NCBI GenBank assembly: GCA_036873135.1
Contig: JAPTYO010000001.1
Coordinates: 26,527,774 to 26,591,773 of the forward strand
Origin: Clarkia xantiana subsp. parviflora
Taxonomy: Eukaryota; Streptophyta; Magnoliopsida; Myrtales; Onagraceae
Length of the DNA: 64,000 nt
Direction of reading: 5' to 3'
The translations under genes were made by a program, and so were the position numbers. Below are positions 10,029 to 19,269 of this stretch, one piece after another; positions within the stretch are counted from its first letter, which is position 1; every line of letters begins with the position of its first letter. The notes below the pieces were generated by a model, which made no database searches, was not told where the DNA came from, and was given only the letters and a program-made list of their open reading frames with translations.

Positions 10029-11120
10029 TCAAACATGATACTTCTTCAAGTGTTCGCCACTGAAGGAATGCTTCAACGTCTTGCCTTCGAGATCCTCTAA
10101 CTTGTATGCATTGGGCGCTGGCATCCCCACGATCTTGTAGGGTCCTTCCCATTTTGGTGACAGCTTGTTGATCTGGTCTTGATGAACAAACTCATTCCTC
10201 CGCCAGACAAGTTCTCCTACGAAGAATTGTCGGGACCTGACACGCCGATTGTAGTATCGGGCTGTTGCCAAACGCATTCGGGCCTGGACTTCATCAGCCT
10301 TCCACCTCTTTTCCTCGAGTAGGTCTAAGTCCAGACGTCTCATTTCCTCGTTTGTCAGAGGCTCGTAATATTTCGCGCGATGGGACGCAACCGCTATTTC
10401 CATGGGAGCGACCGCCTCCGTGCCATAGACCAGGCCAAACGGAGTTTCTCCTGTTGATTGCTTGGGTGTTGTTCTCACAGCCCACAGCACGCTCTCGAGC
10501 TCATCCAACCAATGGCCCTGCAAGGCATAGACTCTCTTCTTCAGGTCATCCATCACGATCTTGTTGGCTGACTCTACCTGGCCATTGGTCTGAGCGTGGC
10601 GGACTGAAGTGGTCCGATGCTCGATGTTTAGTTCTTCCAGGTACTTCTTTAACTGAGCCCCATTGAACAGAGGGCCGTTGTCGCTGATCAACACTCGAGG
10701 AACCCCGTACCGGGATACAATCTGAGTTTGAAGGAACTTGAGGATTTGCTGCCCCGTCGTTCTAGCCAATGCCTTAGCCTCTATCCACTTTGAAAAGTAG
10801 TCGATGGCCACGAGCAAATACTTGCACTGACCTTTCGCTTGGGGAAGAGGTCCCACCAAATCAATCCCCCATTGCGCGAAGGGCCATGCACTCCTGATGG
10901 GCATTAAGTCCACGGCGGGAGCCACGATATTCGGAGCGTACTTCTGGCATGTATCACAGGATCGGACCATTGCTGTCGCCTCCTTGTTCAACGAAGGCCA
11001 ATAATAGCCCAAGTTCAACGCCTTCCTCACGATAGATCGGGCCCCTTCATGACAGGCCGCGACTCCTTCGTGTAGCTCTCTCAGGATCCGATTCGTGTCG
11101 GGCTCCGCCACGCCCTTCAT
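10029..11120 (-). CDS. Integrase of Tat element (frame-separated from pol)
   Basis: This open frame of 363 codons holds the integrase. Near the N-terminus is the HHCC zinc module (histidines in a HEG context, then SCDTCQKYA). The catalytic core has its first Asp in WGIDLVGPLP, its second in ISDNGPLF and its Glu in TNGQVESANK, so the D,D,E triad is intact. A C-terminal region with WEGPYKI follows. The frame starts inside a 70-bp tandem duplication and differs from that of the upstream polyprotein, so integrase would not be made as part of Gag-Pol. It integrates retrotransposon cDNA into the host genome. Confidence 0.88.
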   Translation of the reverse strand: MKGVAEPDTNRILRELHEGVAACHEGARSIVRKALNLGYYWPSLNKEATAMVRSCDTCQKYAPNIVAPAVDLMPIRSAWPFAQWGIDLVGPLPQAKGQCKYLLVAIDYFSKWIEAKALARTTGQQILKFLQTQIVSRYGVPRVLISDNGPLFNGAQLKKYLEELNIEHRTTSVRHAQTNGQVESANKIVMDDLKKRVYALQGHWLDELESVLWAVRTTPKQSTGETPFGLVYGTEAVAPMEIAVASHRAKYYEPLTNEEMRRLDLDLLEEKRWKADEVQARMRLATARYYNRRVRSRQFFVGELVWRRNEFVHQDQINKLSPKWEGPYKIVGMPAPNAYKLEDLEGKTLKHSFSGEHLKKYHV

Positions 11121-11185
11121 GACAGGCCGCGACTCCTTCGTGTAGCTCTCTCAGGATCCGATTCGTGTCGGGCTCCGCCACGCAT
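11046..11185 (-). repeat. 70-bp tandem duplication at the RNase H-integrase junction
   Basis: A 70-bp unit around GACAGGCCGCGACTCCTTCG occurs twice without a difference I can see. Seventy is not divisible by three, so the copy breaks the frame between the polyprotein and integrase. Removing one copy would restore one long frame. It is either a young mutation or an assembly artefact. Confidence 0.9.
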
Positions 11186-14100
11186 TTCAGAAAAGGCTTC
11201 ACATGCCCCTTCTTGTATAATTGGTTGTCCACCATCGCGTAGTTGTCTGCAATCCGACGCAATCTGACGGCTGCCACCTTATCATCGGGGAGTACCCCCG
11301 TAGTTAGGTACGTGACCATCGGGGTCATCCAAGTGGGCTTCTCCTCTTCCTCCGATCCTGTCTCAATAGCACAGACCTCCACCGGGTCAATGTTTGAGAT
11401 GATCACCTTTTCTAGGAAATGTACCTTCCGATTCTCCTCGGGGGCCACTCCCAGGGCAAACTTGCTCAAGGCATCCGCTTCCGCGTTCTCTTCCCTCGGG
11501 ATCGCCTCGATATCAAAGCTTTTGAAGCTTCCCTTCAAAGTCTGCACCTCATGCAAATATTTCTTCATCGTCGGGCTTTTAGCCTCATAGTTCCCCTGGA
11601 CTTGATTTACAACCAAGCTAGCATCGCACTTCACTTTTAAATGGTCGACCCCCGTACCCTTGGCAATCTTAAGGCCTGTGATGAGAGCCTCATATTCTGC
11701 TTCGTTGTTGGTGGCTTTGAATGTCAACGCCAGGGCATACCGTAAGGGCTCACCTCCACCGGGCGGTATCAACACGAATCCTGCACCCGAGCCTTCTACA
11801 CTCGATGAACCATCAGTGTACATCTCCCAGGTGTTCTCCTCATTTGGCTGTTCTGGCTGCTGTTCTGTTGTCGGAACTCCTTCCATGGTTGCCCCCTCTG
11901 CGGGACCCGTTACTTCCAGATCGGGTGCCGTAGACTCAGCTATAAAATCTGCCAACGCCTGGCCCTTAATAGCGGTCCTCGGAGCGAAATGAATGCGGAA
12001 CTCAGTCAGCTCGATGGCCCATTTAACCAATCTCCCCGACGCCTCCGGTCGGTTCAAAAAGTGTTTCAAGGGCTGATTAGTCAATACCGTGACTTCATGT
12101 GCATGGAAGTAAGGTCGGAGCTTTCGAGCGGCAATTATCAACGCGAAGAGATACTTCTCAATAGCGGGATATTTTATTTCAGACTTGGCAAACGCCTTGC
12201 TTACATAATAGATAGGCACTTGGTTGCCCTTGACAATCTTAATCAGAACAGAACTAACAGCCATATCGGAAACAACCAAATAGAGATAGAGCGGCTCGCC
12301 TGGAACTGGTTTTGCCAACGGCGGAAGGGTACGGAGATGCTGCTTGAGTGCCTGGAACGCCTCCTCGCACTTGTCGGTCCATTCGAACTTCTTGTTAGCC
12401 CTCAGCACCTCAAAAAATGGCATGGCTCGGTCACTTGCCTTGGATAGGAAGCGATTCATCGCGGCCAACCGGCCATTCAGCACCTGGACCTCCCGATGAG
12501 TCTTTGGGGACTGCATCTCCTCGATTGCTCGCAGCTTCTCGGGGTTCACCTCGATTCCTCTCTGGCTCACCATGAACCCTAGGAACTTCCCCGAGTTCAC
12601 CCCGAAAGCACATTTGTCGGGGTTCAGCCGAACCTGATGGAACTTCATTCGCTCAAATGCCGCCGCCAAATTCTGGACATGGTCTCCTGCCTGTCGGGAC
12701 TTCACCAGCATGTCGTCCACATATGCCTCCATGGTTTTCCCCAGCATGTCCCCGAACAACTTGTTCACCATCCGCTGGTAAGTTGCTCCGGCATTGATCA
12801 ATCCGAAGGGCATCACGTCGTAATGGTAGACGTCGCTGTCAGCGTAGAAAGCTGTGTGAGGGGCATCCTCCTTCGCCATCTTGATCTGATTGTACCCGGA
12901 GTAGGCATCCATGAAGCTCAGCAGCTCATGTCCCGATGTGGCATCCACCAGCTGGTCGATCCTCGGCAGCGGGTAGCAGTCCTTCGGACAGGCTTTGTTC
13001 AAGTCGCGGAAGTCGACACACATCCGCCACTTTCCGTTACTCTTTCGCACCAGCACTGGGTTAGCCACCCAAGTCTGGAATCGGAGTTCTTTGATGAATC
13101 CATCATCGAGCAGTCTGCCCACCTCCTGCTGGATCGCGATCCTCTTGTCCGCGCCCATCGGACGCCTTCTCTGCGCGATAGGCTTGATTGCGGGGTCTAT
13201 CTTCAGCTCGTGCACTATCACGTCGGGGCTGATTCCTGGCATATCACTCGGGGACCAGGCAAACAACTCCTTAAACTCCTTCAAGAGGTCGATCAACTCT
13301 CGGGCTCTTTCCTCTGACAAAGCAGAGCCGATCTTCACCTTCCTCTGAGACCCATCAATCTCCACTTCCTTCAAATCCTCCATGGGGGCGGGACGCCCAT
13401 ACTCCTCTCGAGGATCGATATCGGTTTGAAGGACAGTCATGGCCTCCCTTCTTCTTCGTCGGGTGGCGTTAACATAGCATTTTCGCGATGCCACCTGGTC
13501 GCCCTTGACCTCTCCGACCCCATTGTCAGTCGGGAACTTCATCTTCTGGTGGACCGTCGAGGCGACTGCCATGAGAGGGTTGATGGTGGTCCTCCCGATG
13601 ATCGCGTTGTATGCCCCCGCGGACTCCACGACGACGAAATCCACGTTTCGCCTCTCCATTTTCCAGCCACTACCAAACTCTACTGGTAAGGTAATCATTC
13701 CCAACGGGTAGGAAGTGGATCCAGAGAATCCCACCATCGGGAAGTCCACCTGCGTCAGGTCTTTCTTCGTCTTTCCCATGGCTTCCAGTGCGTCCATGAA
13801 AAGAATATCGGAGGAGCTCCCTCCGTCTATCATGATCCGCTTCATCTCGAATCCGTCTACGTCCAGGGTCACGACCAAGGCATCGTCGTGAGGGCTCTCC
13901 ACGCCTATTAGATCCTCCTTCGAGAACGAAATTTCCATTTCCTCCTTCAGGGTCCACGACCGGGACCGTTTGCCTAGCACCACCGCGGCAGATATGCGGG
14001 AAGCGTAGTTCTCCCGAGAGGCAGAGGTATCTCCTCCCGCCGCCATTCCTCCATGGATGACGTTGATAGTTCCGCGCCTCTCCTTGCGGGCACCTGAACC

Positions 14101-15759
14101 CGAGGCCTCATGCTCGACCTTCTTCTTCTTCGGGGATCGATCGCGGGACTTGGAACGGGATCGCGACCGACTTCTGGAACGGGATCGGCACCGACCCTTC
14201 CCGACAAACTCTTTCAGCCTTCCCTTCTGGATCAGCTTTTCAATCTCCTTCTTCAGCTCCCGACAGTTCTCAGTGTCGTGACCATTGGCTCGATGGTAGC
14301 GACAGTAACGATCGGGACGGCCTCCTAGGAATTCGCCTTCTTTCCTCGGGGGGTATCGAGCGAGACCTTGTCTGTCCATCACAGCTAACACAGAGGTCAT
14401 CGAGCTATCGATGGGAACAGCCCGACCCTCTCGGTTGTCCTTCCTCGGAGGACGCTTGTCTTCTCTTTTATCGGGACGACCACGGTTCCTACCTCCCTCC
14501 GACTTGTCGCTCCCCTTGCGATCGTCCGACAGCTTGGACGATGGCTTTCCTCTTCCCGACTTTGGGGGATCAAGTTCTCCAGCAGCAATCTTCGACTCCT
14601 TGACGTCGATTTGCTGTTTCACCCTCGCCTGCAGGGCCTCCATACTCCACACAGCCTTCGCGGCGACGCTATGCATTAGGTCAGAACCGTACGGAGCGCT
14701 CAAGTTCCTTAGGAAGGTACGGATCATCTCTCCCTTCGAGATTTCTTCGTCAATCTCCGCAGCACTAGCAGTGAACCGTTGGTAATAGTATGCCAACGAT
14801 TCATCGGGCCTCTGCACCACCTGGGTTAAAGTCCTCACGCTCTTCAGGAGGCGTCTCCGACCTTGATATTGCTTGATGAAGCGATCGTGCATATCAGCCC
14901 AGCACGTGATGCTCCCCGGCGGAAGGCTGAAGAACCAAGTCATGGCCCTTTCTCCCAGGGTTATCGGGAACAATGAGCATATGAGGTCATCGTTCGATGT
15001 TCGTCCCATACAGGCCTGGACATGCCTCTGCACATGGCGAACAGGGTCCCCCTCACCGTCATACTCCTTGTTGGTTGGAATACCTAGTCCAGGCGGGGCT
15101 ACAGTATCGATCAGCCGCGGCACAAAAGGATGGCTGGACCGATCCCTCAGCTCCGATGTCATCTGCTTCTGATCACCCATGCAGATGCTCACGATCTTCA
15201 CCACCTGATCGGGGGTGATGGGGCCATTCAGGGGAATGGTCCTGTTCTGCACCGGTCCGGGGCCGTCAACCACGAACTTCTCCAGGTGTGCTGGTTCCTT
15301 ACCCTTATTCCTGAGCGGAACCTCCTGTCCCTCCGGGTCCACCCTCGGCGGGGGTGGTGGTAACTCTTCTCGCGGAAGCAATTCCTCCGCTCTCCTAGCG
15401 GCCTCCCTCTTATCCAGCAAGGCCTCCATGGCGGCCAAGAACATGGGCATAGCCTCCGCTACTGCCTTGGCCAACTCCGAGTTCGAAGACGACCCTTCTT
15501 CCCTTCGCGGGACTCCTTCTCTTCCACGGCCCACCGGGTTTGGGGGAGCCTCATCCACTTCCCTACGCGGGACATCCTGCCTGTTCATCTCAGCGTCTCG
15601 GACTGAGACCTCATATCCATCACCTTGCTCCCCTGTCTGGGAGAGAGCAGGGTTCTCACCACCTTGTTCAGCGATGCGTTCCGGCAACGGGGAATTCACA
15701 GTTCCTGCGGGACGAGAACTGCCAGCCTGAACTTGCTTCTTCTTGCCACCACCGGCCAT
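11047..15759 (-). CDS. Gag-PR-RT-RNase H-RNase H polyprotein of Tat element
   Basis: The frame is open from the primer-binding site to 11047 (1588 codons); the first ATG, of MAGGGKKKQ, is at 15759. In order, numbering from the frame start: a retrotransposon Gag domain (roughly 225-400), an Arg/Ser/Lys-rich stretch, a CRYHRANGHDTENC zinc knuckle-like motif, an aspartic protease with DGGSSSDILF (about 662), reverse transcriptase with YVDD (about 1031), a first RNase H and then a second, archaeal-like RNase H starting at YTDGSSS (about 1332). The last residues come from the duplicated 70 bp and are out of frame. It supplies particle formation, processing and cDNA synthesis. The double RNase H is typical of the Tat lineage. 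Confidence 0.92.
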   Translation of the reverse strand: MAGGGKKKQVQAGSSRPAGTVNSPLPERIAEQGGENPALSQTGEQGDGYEVSVRDAEMNRQDVPRREVDEAPPNPVGRGREGVPRREEGSSSNSELAKAVAEAMPMFLAAMEALLDKREAARRAEELLPREELPPPPPRVDPEGQEVPLRNKGKEPAHLEKFVVDGPGPVQNRTIPLNGPITPDQVVKIVSICMGDQKQMTSELRDRSSHPFVPRLIDTVAPPGLGIPTNKEYDGEGDPVRHVQRHVQACMGRTSNDDLICSLFPITLGERAMTWFFSLPPGSITCWADMHDRFIKQYQGRRRLLKSVRTLTQVVQRPDESLAYYYQRFTASAAEIDEEISKGEMIRTFLRNLSAPYGSDLMHSVAAKAVWSMEALQARVKQQIDVKESKIAAGELDPPKSGRGKPSSKLSDDRKGSDKSEGGRNRGRPDKREDKRPPRKDNREGRAVPIDSSMTSVLAVMDRQGLARYPPRKEGEFLGGRPDRYCRYHRANGHDTENCRELKKEIEKLIQKGRLKEFVGKGRCRSRSRSRSRSRSKSRDRSPKKKKVEHEASGSGARKERRGTINVIHGGMAAGGDTSASRENYASRISAAVVLGKRSRSWTLKEEMEISFSKEDLIGVESPHDDALVVTLDVDGFEMKRIMIDGGSSSDILFMDALEAMGKTKKDLTQVDFPMVGFSGSTSYPLGMITLPVEFGSGWKMERRNVDFVVVESAGAYNAIIGRTTINPLMAVASTVHQKMKFPTDNGVGEVKGDQVASRKCYVNATRRRRREAMTVLQTDIDPREEYGRPAPMEDLKEVEIDGSQRKVKIGSALSEERARELIDLLKEFKELFAWSPSDMPGISPDVIVHELKIDPAIKPIAQRRRPMGADKRIAIQQEVGRLLDDGFIKELRFQTWVANPVLVRKSNGKWRMCVDFRDLNKACPKDCYPLPRIDQLVDATSGHELLSFMDAYSGYNQIKMAKEDAPHTAFYADSDVYHYDVMPFGLINAGATYQRMVNKLFGDMLGKTMEAYVDDMLVKSRQAGDHVQNLAAAFERMKFHQVRLNPDKCAFGVNSGKFLGFMVSQRGIEVNPEKLRAIEEMQSPKTHREVQVLNGRLAAMNRFLSKASDRAMPFFEVLRANKKFEWTDKCEEAFQALKQHLRTLPPLAKPVPGEPLYLYLVVSDMAVSSVLIKIVKGNQVPIYYVSKAFAKSEIKYPAIEKYLFALIIAARKLRPYFHAHEVTVLTNQPLKHFLNRPEASGRLVKWAIELTEFRIHFAPRTAIKGQALADFIAESTAPDLEVTGPAEGATMEGVPTTEQQPEQPNEENTWEMYTDGSSSVEGSGAGFVLIPPGGGEPLRYALALTFKATNNEAEYEALITGLKIAKGTGVDHLKVKCDASLVVNQVQGNYEAKSPTMKKYLHEVQTLKGSFKSFDIEAIPREENAEADALSKFALGVAPEENRKVHFLEKVIISNIDPVEVCAIETGSEEEEKPTWMTPMVTYLTTGVLPDDKVAAVRLRRIADNYAMVDNQLYKKGHVKPFLKCVAEPDTNRILRELHEGVAACHEGRGGARHESDPERATRRSRGLS

Positions 15760-15789
15760 TGATCTGGTAGAAGCTATCTTGGCTTTTCG

Positions 15790-15813
15790 TAAGCTTCCCA
15801 CAGACGGCGCCAA
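15790..15813 (-). promoter_or_regulatory. Primer-binding site of Tat element
   Basis: Immediately inside the 5' LTR the minus strand reads TTGGCGCCGTCTGTGGG. This TGGCGCC-type PBS is common in plant Ty3/gypsy elements. The element at 50640-60970 has nearly the same PBS. I do not assign a tRNA. Confidence 0.75.
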
Positions 15814-16575
15814 TGTTGGATCACGGGCGAAGCTCCGTTACGTCCTTGACGGAAAGCTTGGACTCCTGGGCTCCGCGTAATCCTGCAAAAGGGGATGACC
15901 TGGGTGGTGACCCAGAATCCCTCTCCGATGATTAAATGAGTATAGTGATCAATGGGTGATAAGCACAAGAGTATAAGTTCGTCTTAGATGATGATTTTCT
16001 GAGGTAACTTCCTCCTTTATATAGGAGGGGAAGTTACTCAGTTACCTGTTACTGCGCCTGGCAGTTTTGCCCATGATTCCGTGTATCTCGCCACGATTCC
16101 ACATATCTCGGCTGGGATTCCATATATCTCGCCCCACGCTCCGCGTATCTTACCCGTACCTCCGCGTATATCGGGCACGCCCTGCGTATCTCGGAGGAGA
16201 TTATCTATATCTTAACCGTCTTCCCACTACTCTCATCTAGTAGGCGGGTTTCTCGGTCTTATCCTCTGATCACAAGTCTCGACTCCTGTCGGGGACTCCA
16301 GAGTTGTCTCATTCTAGATCACCACCCAGGACCTTCAGTCTCTACGGGACAGGTCCAGCCTCTGCGGGGCTTTATTATCGGGGCCTTTACTAAGGCATAT
16401 CGGGGCCTACTCAGAGGCTTCTTGCCGGGAGCATTCAGCTCATTCATCGGGACCGCCGAAGTCGGGACCCTTCGTGCTGGGCCTCTGGGCCTTCCAGGCT
16501 TTTCACGAGGCCCACTGGACCTACTCGTCGTCCATTGGCTGTTAACGGGGCTAACGATTACATCGGAACCCATCA
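15814..16575 (-). repeat. 5' LTR of Tat element
   Basis: It matches the LTR at 8038-8799 in length (762 bp) and almost in full. It contains the promoter TATA box in a GGAGG/CCTCC near-palindrome near 16020, and lies upstream of gag in element sense. Confidence 0.92.
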
Positions 16576-17904
16576 AATATATTATATTTAATTCCTATAT
16601 TTTATAAAATTAATAATTTAGTCATTACTATATTTGAGAAACATTTATTTATCTTTAATATTATTACTAAATCATTATTTAAATTTTGTTATTTTTTTAA
16701 GGTCGCTTAGTCGGCATGTCATAGTAATTATAATTAACTGCAATCCAACATTCATATCAATTTAAGTCAGCCCTATCATACTCATTCCGTTCAAATTTCG
16801 GATACATGTAAAAAAAATTTATTCAACAAATTATATAGATCGAGTGATATATGTTCCGCTTGTTGAGATTTTTCTATCACATAGATCAGCCACTTACCAA
16901 ATTATATATATAACAAGTCAAAATATGGGTGAAATGTGGTTCTTGAAGTTTGACCACGTACAAATAACATTTTACTCATCATCCAATATTTGTGGACTCA
17001 AACTATTAATTTAGTTCTTCTATTTGTTAATCCAATCACATTGTGTACAACCTAATTAATGTTAACTAAATATTTTTGTAAATTCAAGTCTAAATTATAT
17101 TTTTGTGATTTAATTTTATCTTTATTGTTAAATCAAATTTGTTGGTATTGTGATAATGTATATAATTACGTTTGTATAGATCAAATTTGTCCATTGATGA
17201 CTCTAAGTAGTTAAGAACAAGTTTACATTCTTGACACCTCAAGTTGATGAGTTAGATACAATTGAGCCGTTAATGACCATCGTAATGCTCGACTCAACTC
17301 ATTTATATATCTAACTATAAGGATAACTTAATACCGTAACTGAAGACATTAGTTAATTTTTTACTTAATTATCCTCTTCTCTTTCTCATGTTTTGAATTA
17401 CGTTATGTCGCTCTTCTCAATCACATAGATTCGTTTCTCACAACGAATCAACTTGCCCATATTATACTTTGATTAATTATAAATATTAGTAAACTTAAGA
17501 TAAATTATATATCTTGAAATTTAAATGATCGATGCGCGTGCAACGCACGCGTTAATAACTAGTATATATATAATTATAAAGGGTTACACAAATTTTGACC
17601 CAATTTTTTTATTTTATAAATTGATGTTTTTTTTTAATCGGCTACCCCAAACTTCCAATTTTGGAGCAAGTTGCTATCTTCATTACAAATTCCGTCAAAT
17701 GAGAAATTATTAGATGGACCCAGTCCGTCACATCAGCGTATAAACCAACCAATAAGAAAGAGACACGTCATAAATGCATTAAAATATGAATAACTTGGTT
17801 AACATAGGATTACAACACAATATTTGTCATAACTAATATATGCCACTTTTTTGGCTTAATAACCTAATTTTTCCTACAAAATAAGTATATTTTCTTTTAT
17901 GTAT

Positions 17905-18067
17905 AATTATAATACGAGTTTTTTGATATTTTTCTAAAAACCTATTAGACATTGTGAACCCTAGAGGGCAAGGTGAATCCTAGAAAAAAATTAGACACTT
18001 GCCCTCTAGGGTTCACCATGTCTAATAGGTATTTAGAAAAATATCAAAAAACTCGTATTATAATTAA
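17905..18067. mobile_element. Small hairpin MITE
   Basis: Two arms of about 70 bp (ending in ATACGAGTTTTTTGATAT on the left and its complement on the right) surround a short loop near GAATCCTAG. The near identity of the arms suggests a recent foldback, or origin from an inverted duplication. It is inside the 17690-18562 structure. Confidence 0.72.
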
Positions 18068-18076
18068 ATATAAAAT

Positions 18077-18078
<2 letters not shown>

Positions 18079-18119
<41 letters not shown>
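18079..18119. repeat. (TA)n microsatellite
   Basis: About twenty uninterrupted TA units beside the right arm of the small hairpin MITE. TA-rich targets are often used by such elements. Confidence 0.9.
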
Positions 18120-18122
<3 letters not shown>

Positions 18123-18779
18123 GGACAAATTAGTTTATTAAACAAAAAAAAAAGTAGAGATTAATATCCTTAAATATGGGACCTACACGTAAATTTATGT
18201 TTTTACATAAAGCATTCCTTAAATTTAAGTAATGCACTATGTATTACGTATCCAATTTTTTATTATAAATTAATTCATTTTATAATTAATGCTAATATCT
18301 TATTGGTGGTTGTTGGAAAATTTAATAATAAAATATATTTAAGGAATATGTTTAAGTAATACGATTGCAGAGAAAATATTTTTTACGTGTGTCTTAATTT
18401 TACGCATTACTTAAAGTGTACATAAATGTCTACGTGGCAACTTTAAAGAATACAATTTATGTAAAACCATTGTGGATGCTCTTATAACGTATCTCTTTCC
18501 TATTGGTTGGTCCATATGCTGACGTGGCGGACTAGATCCATCTAATAATTTCTCACATTGAATTGAACTGAAATAAGCATGTTCCGGCCACGTGAGATCT
18601 TTCCATGTGTGTACCCAATATGGATTCATACATAAATTAAAAGAATTGCCGCGAAGCACCTTCAACTGGACGTTCTATTGAAAGGAACCATTAGAATCGG
18701 GCGGGTATCCATTTGAGCATCCAATTAAATATATTTAGCTACAATACTTTCAATTTATGTAAAAAATCATCTTGGCTAC

Positions 18780-18965
18780 TGGATCTCTTCGGGCTTCCGC
18801 CATTGCCGACTGGACCTCCGGGCTACCGCCGTGCCGACTGGACATCCTCCGGGCTACCGCCGTACCGACTGGACATCTCCGGGATTTCGCCGTTGACGAC
18901 TGGACATCTCTGGGCTTCCGCCGTTGCCGACTGGACCTCTCCGGGCATCCGTCGATGACAACTGG
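18780..18965. repeat. Tandem repeat of about 31 bp
   Basis: Six imperfect units built on CGGGCTACCGCCGTNCCGAC followed by TGGACATC. The local GC content is much higher than in the surroundings. It resembles the repeat style of retrotransposon 3' regions and lies just before a Copia-like LTR end. Confidence 0.75.
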
Positions 18966-19029
18966 ACTATTCGGCCATTCATCAATATTCTTCGTATCAA
19001 GTTCGGCCTTCTTGTCAGAACGTTCGTCT

Positions 19030-19265
19030 TGCGGGGGCGTATAAGGGAATAAGATATATTAGAGATAAATGTATCTTATTATTTTTAGATATATCTATAT
19101 TAGGAATATAAAATTCTTATTTTATTATCAGATTATGTTTTCCTTATTATATTGTTATAGATTTAGATAGATATAGTCTTGTATCTATATATATAGGTAA
19201 ATGTACTCAACCCTAAATAAAATCAATAATACAATTCTTATTACAAGAAAGTTCGACTATATATG
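19030..19265 (+). mobile_element. Copia-type 3' end: PPT and LTR remnant
   Basis: A polypurine-like GCGGGGGCGTA is followed by an AT-rich segment with ATTAGAGATAAA and ends near a polyadenylation-like AAATAAAATCAATAATAC. These are features of plant Copia LTRs that I recognise from the family style. No 5' LTR or coding part is visible nearby. Confidence 0.45.
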
Positions 19266-19269
19266 TATT

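Larger units (their letters stand above)
8038..16575 (-). mobile_element. Tat-lineage Ty3/gypsy LTR retrotransposon, near-complete
   Basis: Two 762-bp LTRs (8038-8799 and 15814-16575) are flanked by the 5-bp duplication AATAT (8033-8037 and 16576-16580). By eye the LTRs differ at only about four positions, so insertion is recent. On the minus strand the order is 5' LTR, PBS, gag-PR-RT-RNase H-second RNase H, integrase, tandem repeats, PPT, 3' LTR. The second RNase H marks the Tat lineage. The only obvious lesion is a 70-bp tandem duplication that separates the integrase from the rest of the polyprotein. Confidence 0.93.
7953..17562 (+). mobile_element. Non-autonomous Helitron (right copy), split by a Tat retrotransposon
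   Basis: The 5' end is TCTATATACC after an A at 7952. The 3' end is a GCGTGCAACGCACGC hairpin at about 17535-17550, then CTAG at 17559-17562 and T. Without the retrotransposon at 8038-16575 and its duplicated target site the Helitron is about 1.07 kb. Its sequence on both sides of the insertion matches the left Helitron read in the opposite direction, including a CTATTGGGGGTGAGGA-like block near the 5' end. It encodes nothing recognisable. Confidence 0.7.
17690..18562. mobile_element. Foldback element with nested inverted repeats
   Basis: About 75 bp at 17698-17775 recurs as its reverse complement at 18480-18560; the shared core includes TCCATCTAATAATTTCTCA and a CTTTCNTATTGGTTGG block. Between the arms sit another perfect-looking foldback, a TA microsatellite and a MITE-like tail. 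It has no coding capacity. Confidence 0.6.

Noticed and set aside
12637..13348. Long plus-strand frames across the Tat pol region (up to 226 codons)
   Set aside because: They lie wholly opposite the RT coding sequence, which has the clear motifs; GC-rich coding DNA often leaves the other strand open.
18411..18665. 84-codon minus-strand frame
   Set aside because: It overlaps the right arm of a foldback element and has no motif.
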